Part shown: positions 7,472-14,127 of the stretch, piece by piece | Layout: each line of letters opens with the position of its first letter | Position numbering within the stretch: position 1 is the first letter of the stretch | The notes under the pieces: generated by a model | The model's input: the letters and a program-made list of their open reading frames with translations, nothing else | What the model was told of the DNA's origin: nothing | Databases searched by the model: none | Program-made: the position numbers and the translations under genes | NCBI GenBank assembly: GCA_018716795.1 | Contig: DVJK01000159.1 | Location: 1 to 17,721 of the forward strand | Reading direction: 5' to 3' | Origin: Candidatus Scatomorpha merdipullorum | Lineage (GTDB): Bacteria; Bacillota; Clostridia; Oscillospirales; Oscillospiraceae | Length of the DNA: 17,721 nt

Positions 7472-8641
7472 TCAGACACCGAGCAGGCGGTTCGGCGAAA
7501 ACCTGCTTATATCACAGTGCTCCGTCCGGCCCTTGAGCAGCAGCTCCGCCATGGCCTCGCCGGTCGCCGGCGAGAGGGCGATGCCCTCTCCGCCGTGCCC
7601 GCAGCACTCGCAGAAGCCCGGGACGCCCTCGCAGAAGCCGAGGTAGGGGTCGCCGTCCGGAGTGCCCGGGCGGACGCCCGCGTAGGCGCGCATGAGCTTG
7701 AGCTTGCCGAGCCGCGGGATGAACTTCACGGCGGTCTGAACCATCAGTTCTATGACCTCCGGAATGACGCTCTTGTCGAGGCCGGAGTCCATTTCGCGGG
7801 TGCCGTGGATTATGCATGCGCCCGTGGTCGTCTGCTCGACCGAGAAGCCGAGGTTGTACTTGATGGCGTTGGGGCTGAAGAGCTCGGGGTGCTGGACTAT
7901 CGTCTGATATTGGGCGCTGCTTATTGTGGTGTTGCAGAATTGCTCAGTGGGCTCGGTGATAACGAACTCGCCGCGGATGGGATGTATCGGCGCCTCGACT
8001 CCGGCCATGGCAGACACCTTGTCCGACCAGACGCCGGTGCAGTTGACGGTCACGGCGGCGTAGTGCTCGCCCTTCGCGGTGCGTGCGCCGGTGACCGCAG
8101 CGCCGTCGCGCATGAGGCCTGTGACTCCGGCGTCGTTTATAAACACGGCGCCGTGCCGCTCGGCCGCGCGGCGGTAGGCCAGCGCGAGCTTTATGGGGTT
8201 GAGATAGTGGACGCGCGGGACGTATATCGAGCCGAGCATGTCGTCGGTGACGGAGGGCTCGAGCCTGTGCGACTCCTCGCTGTCTATGAGATGGGCCTCA
8301 AAGCCGGGCAGCTTGAAGTCCTTGACCAGCTGCTCGGAGGCCTTCCACTCTATCTCGTTGGAGATAATCTGCATATTGTAGCTGTTGTAGTTGAGCTCGA
8401 AATCGGCGTCCAGCTCCTCCTGCAGATGCTCAAGCATGTCCTGGCTGCGCATGAAGAGCTCCATCTGGCTCTCGGCGCAGGTTATCCAGTTCACAAGCCC
8501 GCCGGAGGCGCCGGCGGTTCCGAACGCGGTGTCGCCGCGCTCCAAAACCGTCACGCCCGCGCCCTCGCGGCTGAGGTAGTACGCCGACGCGCAGCCGATT
8601 ATGCCTGCACCAAGGATGAGGAAATCAGATTTGGTGTTCAT
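7472..8641 (-). CDS. DAO-family FAD amino-acid dehydrogenase subunit (HcnC/HypO/OoxB-like)
   Basis: A 389-residue FAD-dependent oxidoreductase of the D-amino-acid oxidase (DAO) superfamily. The FAD Rossmann motif is GAGIIGCASAYYLS (11-24) with acidic Glu35. The C-terminal RPGTPDGDPYLG and CGHGGEGIALSPATG blocks are typical of the glycine oxidase, HcnC and proline dehydrogenase beta group. This subunit should carry the active site and convert an amine to an imine. The neighbouring racemase and HcnA/HcnB genes suggest D-proline or cis-4-hydroxy-D-proline as substrate; nothing in the residues proves it. Its ATG overlaps the stop of the molybdopterin subunit gene (ATGA at 8638-8641), so the dehydrogenase and the molybdenum hydroxylase are translationally coupled. 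Sarcosine or glycine oxidation is an alternative. Confidence 0.88.
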   Translation of the reverse strand: MNTKSDFLILGAGIIGCASAYYLSREGAGVTVLERGDTAFGTAGASGGLVNWITCAESQMELFMRSQDMLEHLQEELDADFELNYNSYNMQIISNEIEWKASEQLVKDFKLPGFEAHLIDSEESHRLEPSVTDDMLGSIYVPRVHYLNPIKLALAYRRAAERHGAVFINDAGVTGLMRDGAAVTGARTAKGEHYAAVTVNCTGVWSDKVSAMAGVEAPIHPIRGEFVITEPTEQFCNTTISSAQYQTIVQHPELFSPNAIKYNLGFSVEQTTTGACIIHGTREMDSGLDKSVIPEVIELMVQTAVKFIPRLGKLKLMRAYAGVRPGTPDGDPYLGFCEGVPGFCECCGHGGEGIALSPATGEAMAELLLKGRTEHCDISRFSPNRLLGV

Positions 8642-11067
8642 TCTTCGCAGCCCTTCCTTTCAGCCGCCTCCTTGTCGCGCAGCGCCTGGAGCACGCGCTC
8701 GCGCGTCATGGGTATGTTGTGAATCTCGGCGCCCGCCGCGGCGTTGACGGCGTTCGCGACCGCCGCCATGACCGGGATCATGGCCACCTCGCCTATGCCC
8801 TTCGCGCCGTTGGGGCCGGTCTCGAAGGGCTGGCCGACGAAGTCCACCTTGACGTGCTCGTTGTTGGGGTTGTCCATGAAGGTGGGCACCTTATAGTCGC
8901 GGAAGTTGCCGTTGATGACGCGGCCCTCGTCGTTGGTCATTATCTCCTCGAACACGGCCTGGCCGAGGCCCATGGAGAGCGCGCCCTCTATCTGGCCCTC
9001 GCAGGTCTTGCGGTTGAGCACGCGGCCCGCGTCGTAGAAGCCGCCGGCCTCCATGAGCTTTACCTCGCCGGTCTCTATATTGACGCCGACCTCCATGCCC
9101 CAACCGCCGATGGAGTAGAACAGCACGGGGTTGCCCTGGGCGTTGCGTGGGTTGTTGAGGGCCTGCTCGGGCATGAACACGCCCTTGCCGACGAGCTTGC
9201 CCTCGGGCGCCCAGCCGCCGCCCTCATAGAGGTTGTGGAAGTATATGAAGCGCTCGGGATTGGCCTTCTCGTATACCTTATAGCCCTCGGTCTCAAGAGC
9301 GTCCTTGTCCACGCCCATGCGGACGGCGGCGCGCTCGAGAATCTGGCGCTTCGCGTCCTCGCAGGCGAGTATGATGGCGTTGCCGTTGATATAGGTGCCG
9401 CGCGAGCAGTATGTGCCCTCGTCGTAGGGCATGAGGTCGCTGTCCTCGTTGCGGATGCGGATGCTGCTCATGGGCACATGGAAGAATTCGGCCACGTGCT
9501 GGCAGTCCACGGTCAGTGCGCCCTGGCCCATCTCGGCGTGCGAGACGTGCACCTCGATGGTGTCGTCGTGCCCGATAATGACGTTCGCCTCGGTTCCGGT
9601 GTGGCCGTAAGCCGTGAATTTGTTGCCGAGGGCGATGCCCTTGCCGTAGCGCCACGGGCCCTCGGGCGGACGGGCGGGCTCGTCGAACTTGATGTACTCG
9701 GCCGCGGCCTCCAGGGCCTCGGCGCTGCCGTTGTTGGTCACGAGCTGGCCGTGACCGTCGATGTCGCCGAGCTGAAGGACGTTGCGGCGGCGAATCTCAT
9801 ACTTGCTCATGCCCAGCCTCTCGGCCGCCATGTCGAGGTTGCGTTCGACGGCGTAGACGAAGAGCTCGCAGCCGAGCGCGCGGTAGGGGCCGTTGAATTG
9901 GGTGTTGGTGTAGATGCCGTAGGCGTCGACCATGAGGCAGGGGTTCTTGTAGTTGCCGGAGACGCCGTAGACGCTGTGGTCGAGCATGACCAGCGCGGAG
10001 GTCGTATACGCGCCGCAGTTCACGAAGGCCTTGACCTTGCGGGCGGCGAGGGTGCCGTCCTTGTTATAGCCGTCGGTGATGTAAATGACGGCAGAGGGGC
10101 GCGGCTGGCCGCTGGAGAAGACCTCCTCGCGGGTCTGGACTATCTTGACGGGCCGGCCGCTCTTGCGGGCGAGCATGATAGCGGGGCCGGTCACTGGGCA
10201 GTCGTCCTTGCCGCCGAAGCCGCCGCCGATGAAGGGGACGTGTACGTGGAAATCGGAGGGCTTGAGATTGAAGGCGGCGGACATGCTGTTCTTTACGAGA
10301 CGTCCTCCCTGCTCGCTGGCCCAAATCTCCACCCCACCGTCCTGAAGCGGCACCGCCACGGTGACGTGCGGCTCCATGAAGCAGTGGCTCACGCGCGGGA
10401 ATTCATAGCGCTGGGTGGGCAGCTTGAGATAGGCCTTTTCAAACTCGGCGTTGAATTTCTCCTCAAAGGCCGCGTCGAACTCCTCCGCGGTCTCGAAGGT
10501 ATCCGGGTCGAGGTCAAACTTCTCGCTGTGGCGCACCTTGCGGCGGATAGCCTGGTTGGGGTGCTTTTTGTCCATGCAGTGGGCCACGCCGTGGAGGTCG
10601 AGGCGCTTGTAGGACTGCACGTCCTCATGGACGACCGCGGGGCAGTTTTCATCAAAGGCCTCCTCCACGTCGAGAACGTAGGGAAGCGGCTCGTATTCGA
10701 CCTTGATGAGCTTGCAGGCGGCCTCGGCTATCTGCTCGTCGAGGGCGGCGACGGCGGCGACGAAGTCGCCGACATAGCGCACCTTGCGGCCGACGCTGTT
10801 CATGATGAAGCGGTCGGTCAGATAGCCGCCTATGGTGGGACGGTCGGGGCCGTCCTCGCCGGTCACGACGCAGATGACGCCGGGGAGCTTTTCCGCCTCG
10901 GAGGTGTCTATGCTCTTGATAATGCCGTGCGGGATGGGGCTGCCGAGAATCTTGCCGTACAGCATGCCCTTGGGGTGGACGTCCGTGGTATATACGGCCT
11001 GGCCCGTAACTTTGAGCAGGGCGTCCTTGCGGGTTTCGCCCTTGCCGATGGAATAGTACTCTGCCAT
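8638..11067 (-). CDS. Xanthine dehydrogenase-family molybdopterin-binding subunit
   Basis: An 809-residue large subunit of a molybdenum hydroxylase, which inserts water-derived oxygen into an N-heterocycle or aldehyde. Residues about 14-130 are the alpha/beta hammerhead domain. The cofactor domains follow, with GGGFGGK (281-287), YRALG (Arg396), AEMGQGALT and the catalytic Glu760 in GAKGIGE. Two features are unusual. Asp288 follows GGK where xanthine dehydrogenases have Glu. Residues about 160-215 form a charged Asp/Glu/Phe-rich stretch in place of the usual short link before the MEPH segment. So the fold and chemistry are sure, but xanthine as substrate is doubtful. AGGAGG precedes the ATG, 15 bp after the 2Fe-2S gene. 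It corresponds to E. coli XdhA. A cytidine or plain molybdopterin cofactor cannot be told apart here. Confidence 0.93.
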   Translation of the reverse strand: MAEYYSIGKGETRKDALLKVTGQAVYTTDVHPKGMLYGKILGSPIPHGIIKSIDTSEAEKLPGVICVVTGEDGPDRPTIGGYLTDRFIMNSVGRKVRYVGDFVAAVAALDEQIAEAACKLIKVEYEPLPYVLDVEEAFDENCPAVVHEDVQSYKRLDLHGVAHCMDKKHPNQAIRRKVRHSEKFDLDPDTFETAEEFDAAFEEKFNAEFEKAYLKLPTQRYEFPRVSHCFMEPHVTVAVPLQDGGVEIWASEQGGRLVKNSMSAAFNLKPSDFHVHVPFIGGGFGGKDDCPVTGPAIMLARKSGRPVKIVQTREEVFSSGQPRPSAVIYITDGYNKDGTLAARKVKAFVNCGAYTTSALVMLDHSVYGVSGNYKNPCLMVDAYGIYTNTQFNGPYRALGCELFVYAVERNLDMAAERLGMSKYEIRRRNVLQLGDIDGHGQLVTNNGSAEALEAAAEYIKFDEPARPPEGPWRYGKGIALGNKFTAYGHTGTEANVIIGHDDTIEVHVSHAEMGQGALTVDCQHVAEFFHVPMSSIRIRNEDSDLMPYDEGTYCSRGTYINGNAIILACEDAKRQILERAAVRMGVDKDALETEGYKVYEKANPERFIYFHNLYEGGGWAPEGKLVGKGVFMPEQALNNPRNAQGNPVLFYSIGGWGMEVGVNIETGEVKLMEAGGFYDAGRVLNRKTCEGQIEGALSMGLGQAVFEEIMTNDEGRVINGNFRDYKVPTFMDNPNNEHVKVDFVGQPFETGPNGAKGIGEVAMIPVMAAVANAVNAAAGAEIHNIPMTRERVLQALRDKEAAERKGCEE

Positions 11068-11082
11068 TTCTTCGCCTCCTGC

Positions 11083-11631
11083 TCAGTTCTCAGCGCTTCC
11101 GCATGCGGCCACCGTGACAGGGACGTAGGGGTCGGTCTCCTCGGTGCGTTCGGCCTTCCTGCCCTGCTTAAGCACTTCCTTGGCCTGCATGATGGCGTCA
11201 ATTATCTTCGTGTATCCGGTGCAGCGACAGATATTTCCGCGCAGCGTGTCGCGTATCTCATCCTCGGTCGGGTCGGGGTTATGGTTGAGCAGCGCGACGG
11301 CCGCGAGAATCATGCCCGGGGTGCAGAAGCCGCACTGGACGGCGAAGCAGTCGATGAACGCCTGCTGCATGGGATGGAGCTCGCCGTCCTTGGACAGGCC
11401 CTCTATCGTTATAATGTCGTGCCCCTCGGCCTCCACGGCGAGATAGGTGCAGCTCGCGACGGCGTCGCCGTCGAGAAGGACGGTGCACGCGCCGCACTCG
11501 CCCTCGTCGCAGCCCTTTTTGACTCCGGTCAAGCCGAGATGGTCGCGCAACGCGTCGACAAGGGTTGTCCGGGTGTCCAGGGCGAGCTCATAGTCGGCCC
11601 CGTTCACATGCAATTTAACGACCTGTGTCAT
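11083..11631 (-). CDS. Molybdenum hydroxylase [2Fe-2S] subunit
   Basis: A 182-residue small subunit with both clusters of the family. The plant-type N-terminal cluster uses Cys41, Cys46, Cys49 and Cys61 (GCDEGECGACTV). The C-terminal helical domain cluster uses Cys100, Cys103, Cys135 and Cys137 (CGFCTPGM and NICRCTGY). It relays electrons from the molybdenum centre to FAD and corresponds to E. coli XdhC or CoxS. Residues 150-182 form a polar tail longer than most relatives need. It starts 12 bp after the FAD subunit gene with GGAGAG upstream. All eight ligands are present, so the subunit looks functional. Confidence 0.95.
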   Translation of the reverse strand: MTQVVKLHVNGADYELALDTRTTLVDALRDHLGLTGVKKGCDEGECGACTVLLDGDAVASCTYLAVEAEGHDIITIEGLSKDGELHPMQQAFIDCFAVQCGFCTPGMILAAVALLNHNPDPTEDEIRDTLRGNICRCTGYTKIIDAIMQAKEVLKQGRKAERTEETDPYVPVTVAACGSAEN

Positions 11632-11643
11632 AACTCTCTCTCC

Positions 11644-12519
11644 TTACTTATTCAGTGCAAGCGTAAGCCCGTCGCGCACAGAGAGGCGCACAAGCTCGCG
11701 GCGGTACTCGGCGGAGGCGCGGATATCGCTGATGGGCGAGCACTCGTGCAGCGAGGCGTGCTCGGCGGCCTTCTCGATGAGCTCGGCGCTGAGGACCTGC
11801 CCCTTGAGCATAACCTCCGCCTCAGGCGCGCGCTTGGGCACGACGGCGACCGCGCTCATGGCTATCCTGGCCTCGCGGCAGACTTCCCCGTCCATGACCA
11901 CATAGGTCGCGACGCCCGCGATGGCGAGGTCGAGCGCCTTGCGGCAGGGGTTCTTGTAATAGGCCATGAGCGCCCCTTCCTGCGGCTCCGGCACAAATAT
12001 GTCGGTGACAATCTCGTTCTTTTTCAGCGTCGTGCGGCGCACGCCGGCGAAGAGCTCGCCTATCGGCACGATGCGCTCGCCCTCAACGGAGCGGACGGTG
12101 AGCACCGCCTCAAGCGTGAGCAGCGGCGCGGCGGTGTCCGCGGAGGGTACGGCATAGCAGATATTGCCGGTTACGGTGCTGGTGTTGTGGATATTCGTGT
12201 TGCTCATGCCGTGAATGCCCTGGAACAGCGAGGGATAAACGCGCTGGACGTCAGGGTTGTACTCGATATGCGTGAGCGGAGTCGTCGGGCCGATGTGCAG
12301 GCCCTCGCCCGGCGTGTAGCGCAGGTAATCGAACTCCGGAATATGCTTGAGCGAAATAATGTGGTCAGGCGTAACCACAAGCGACTTCATGTTCGGTATG
12401 ACCTCGGAGCCGCCGGCCATGAGCAGGCCGCCCTCCTGATAGCGGTCGATGAGCCCCATAGCCTCCTCAAGCGTCGTCGGCTTGTGGAAGCAAAAATCGT
12501 TGAGTATTTTCGATCTCAT
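11644..12519 (-). CDS. Molybdenum hydroxylase FAD-binding subunit
   Basis: A 291-residue middle subunit of the xanthine dehydrogenase/CoxM type. The FAD-binding motifs are present in order: LLMAGGSEVIPNMK (32-45, usually AGGTDLLPxMK), TVTGNICYAVPSADTAAPLL (115-134) and, near the end, SDIRASAEYRR in the CO dehydrogenase flavoprotein C-terminal domain. It passes electrons from the iron-sulfur subunit to its acceptor (NAD or ferredoxin, not decidable). Its ATG at 12519 overlaps the TGA of the 62-residue Cys-rich frame upstream (ATGA), which ties the two in expression. It is the first catalytic gene of the nine-gene unit. Confidence 0.94.
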   Translation of the reverse strand: MRSKILNDFCFHKPTTLEEAMGLIDRYQEGGLLMAGGSEVIPNMKSLVVTPDHIISLKHIPEFDYLRYTPGEGLHIGPTTPLTHIEYNPDVQRVYPSLFQGIHGMSNTNIHNTSTVTGNICYAVPSADTAAPLLTLEAVLTVRSVEGERIVPIGELFAGVRRTTLKKNEIVTDIFVPEPQEGALMAYYKNPCRKALDLAIAGVATYVVMDGEVCREARIAMSAVAVVPKRAPEAEVMLKGQVLSAELIEKAAEHASLHECSPISDIRASAEYRRELVRLSVRDGLTLALNK

Positions 12520-12704
12520 TCTCCGATACCTCTCTGTACGTGTATTAATAGCCCGGTGTTGTACCGGTCATATTTGCTCTTGTAGCATTTGGCGCCCGGG
12601 AAAGGACAGTTGCGGCAGTCGCGCTTGCACTCATAGTCGTCCGTAATCGCCTTCCCAAAGTCAGGCTCGCAGCGAGCGTCACTTGCGCTGACCCGATCAG
12701 CCAT
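12516..12704 (-). CDS. Small Cys-rich protein, first gene of the molybdenum hydroxylase operon
   Basis: A 62-residue hypothetical protein that I do not recognise. It has five Cys (12, 26, 30, 33, 40); four lie in the block CKRDCRNCPFPGAKC, a CxxxCxxC-x6-C arrangement that could hold Zn or an Fe-S cluster. It has no signal peptide or membrane segment. The case for a real gene is positional. AAAGGTGG at 12713-12720 is a good ribosome site, the same as that of the MobA-ModE gene. A TATAAT lies just before it. Its TGA overlaps the ATG of the FAD subunit, the coupling expected of an operon member. It could be a maturation or assembly factor, a redox adapter or merely a leader peptide that couples translation. 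CxxxCxxC recalls radical SAM enzymes, but the chain is far too short for one. Confidence 0.6.
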   Translation of the reverse strand: MADRVSASDARCEPDFGKAITDDYECKRDCRNCPFPGAKCYKSKYDRYNTGLLIHVQRGIGE

Positions 12705-12728
12705 GCGCCGACACCACCTTTCACGTTG

Positions 12729-12758
12729 ATTATAGCTTGCAACTTATTAGTTTGACCA
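12729..12758 (-). promoter_or_regulatory. Promoter of the nine-gene molybdenum hydroxylase/dehydrogenase unit
   Basis: Read on the minus strand, a perfect TATAAT (12734-12729) is preceded after 18 bases by TGGTCA (12758-12753), a 4/6 match to TTGACA. Transcription would start near 12722, just ahead of the ribosome site of the small Cys-rich gene. The poor -35 suggests that an activator may be needed. Confidence 0.55.
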
Positions 12759-12787
12759 CATATATACCGAAGACTAATAAATTGACC
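12743..12787. promoter_or_regulatory. Operator-like repeats around the -35 of the operon promoter
   Basis: TTATTAGT (12744-12751) and ACTAATAA (12773-12780) form a perfect 8-bp inverted repeat with a 21-base spacer, and TTGACC recurs at 12752-12757 and 12782-12787, exactly 30 bases apart. The repeats bracket the -35 element, a usual place for an activator or repressor. ModE-family or LysR binding is possible, but neither family's known consensus is visible. Confidence 0.4.
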
Positions 12788-12794
12788 TGTTTTT

Positions 12795-12830
12795 AGCATA
12801 GTCCCTCCGGACATCCGGAGAGACTATGCT
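12795..12830. other. Long hairpin between the MFS gene and the operon promoter
   Basis: AGCATAGTC (12795-12803) pairs with GACTATGCT (12822-12830); after one mismatch, CTCCGG (12805-12810) pairs with CCGGAG (12815-12820) around ACAT. The stem is strong but lacks the T run of an intrinsic terminator on either strand: on the minus strand it is followed by AAAAAC. It lies 32 bases past the MFS stop and could stabilise the 3' end of that mRNA, partly stop transcription, or bind a protein. Confidence 0.65.
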
Positions 12831-12862
12831 CCGGGTTATACGATGTGATTCATATAACTAAA

Positions 12863-14104
12863 TTAGGCGGCTTTCTGATTCTTCTTGATTTTGTTGACAA
12901 CGTAGATGCAGGCGACCACGCCGGCTACAAGGATGACGACAGTCATACCGAAAATCCACTTGTAGCCGTTGAGGCCGTAGTTATCAATGAAGTAGCCGCA
13001 GACGGTGGAGTAGAAAATGTCGCTGACGAAGCTGAACATGCTTATGGCGCCAATCGCGCTGCCGGTGATGGCCATGGGAATGCCGATCTCAGTCACGGGG
13101 ACAAACTGCAGCGCCCAGGTGGCCATGATGCACATTGCGGAGACCATGTAGAACACGATGGAGATTATAAGCAGACCGCCGGTCTGAGGCATAATGATAT
13201 AGAGCGCAAAGCAGACAGCGGCGACAATAAGGGAGAAACCGAGCACTTTGGTGACGGGAACCTTGCCCTTGGCGGCTATCCAGGTGATAATCGGGGCGGA
13301 AAGCAGGGCGCAGTTCTTGGCGATAACAGCAAACGCGCTGGAAGTGGCCGCGCTCAGGTCATAGATATCGGCGAGGTAGGGCTGAAGATAGGTCACGCCG
13401 GTGTTTGCGGTATAGGCGGAGAAGCCAATCAGACCGATAATCCAAACCTCGGGGCGCTTGAGGACATGAGCGTAGTCACGCAGGGTTATGCGGCTTTCAT
13501 CAACGGACTTGGCCTGGGACTCAACGGGCTTATAGGTTATACCCGCGATGATGGCGCAGACAATGGCGAGGCCGCCGTAGAGGTAAAGAGTAACCCTGAG
13601 GGCGGTTTCCTCTTCAAGGAGGGCAAGCAGGCTGCTGCCGGCAAGGCTTATGACGAGGATGGGAAGGGTTCTGCCATACGCGCGCATGGTCTGAATCTTC
13701 GCCTGCTGGTCATCGGTGCTGATCATACGGAGAACTTTCATCTGAGGGTTCCACGCAATGAGCACGGCGAAGACGGCAAAAAGCACGTACAGAAGCATCA
13801 TAACCGGATAGCTCGGGAACATGGCGACGAAGAAGCCGATGGCGCCGGCGCCGATAAGTCCGATAATGGTGAGCTTGATGGGGCTGAACCTGTCCGCTAT
13901 AAAGCCGCCGGGCAGATAAAGGACCGTAGAAGCAATACCGAGCACGGTCAGAAGCAGACCGAGCTGGGTGTTCGTGAAGCCCGTTGCAGTCTGGAATGCG
14001 ACGTAGTAGCTCGAGTAGGCATATGCCACGGAGAAGCCGAAGTTGGAAGCTGCCGCAATGCAGAATGCGCATATGTAGGCTCTGGTTCCTACCTTTTTGT
14101 TCAT
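12863..14104 (-). CDS. MFS transporter
   Basis: A 413-residue polytopic membrane protein of the major facilitator superfamily with about twelve hydrophobic segments. The hallmark loop between segments 2 and 3 is present as GGFIADRFSPIKL (about 67-79), and the central cytoplasmic loop (about 195-215) is charged. It should import or export a small organic solute; the racemase gene 23 bp upstream suggests an amino acid or related ring compound. The ATG has a very good GAGGAGG site. Sampled GC is about 45-55%, clearly lower than in the genes downstream. It is the last gene of the YkvI-racemase-MFS unit, followed by a hairpin and a new promoter. No residue reveals the substrate. Confidence 0.9.
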   Translation of the reverse strand: MNKKVGTRAYICAFCIAAASNFGFSVAYAYSSYYVAFQTATGFTNTQLGLLLTVLGIASTVLYLPGGFIADRFSPIKLTIIGLIGAGAIGFFVAMFPSYPVMMLLYVLFAVFAVLIAWNPQMKVLRMISTDDQQAKIQTMRAYGRTLPILVISLAGSSLLALLEEETALRVTLYLYGGLAIVCAIIAGITYKPVESQAKSVDESRITLRDYAHVLKRPEVWIIGLIGFSAYTANTGVTYLQPYLADIYDLSAATSSAFAVIAKNCALLSAPIITWIAAKGKVPVTKVLGFSLIVAAVCFALYIIMPQTGGLLIISIVFYMVSAMCIMATWALQFVPVTEIGIPMAITGSAIGAISMFSFVSDIFYSTVCGYFIDNYGLNGYKWIFGMTVVILVAGVVACIYVVNKIKKNQKAA

Positions 14105-14127
14105 TTCTTTTTCCTCCTCAATTTATC

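Noticed and set aside
5281..8722. Long plus-strand open frames at 5281-6333, 6014-7330 and 7517-8722 opposite the Fe-S and flavoprotein genes
   Set aside because: The 6014 and 7517 frames are codon-aligned complements of the HcnB-like and DAO-type genes. The minus-strand proteins carry clear cofactor motifs; these do not.
8638..12519. Calling the hydroxylase a purine (xanthine) dehydrogenase
   Set aside because: The fold fits, but Asp replaces the pocket Glu after GGK and the neighbours are racemase and amino-acid dehydrogenase genes, not purine genes; the substrate is left open.
8719..12585. A 1288-codon open frame on the plus strand, opposite the molybdenum hydroxylase genes
   Set aside because: All three minus-strand genes share one frame, and this frame is their exact codon-by-codon complement. 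It stays open because TTA, CTA and TCA codons are rare in these GC-rich genes. Its protein is low-complexity Ala/Gly/Val/Leu with no domain.
12545..12814. An 89-codon minus-strand frame overlapping the small Cys-rich gene
   Set aside because: It runs through the operon promoter and its leader, has no ribosome site and no motif. The 62-residue frame fits the signals better.
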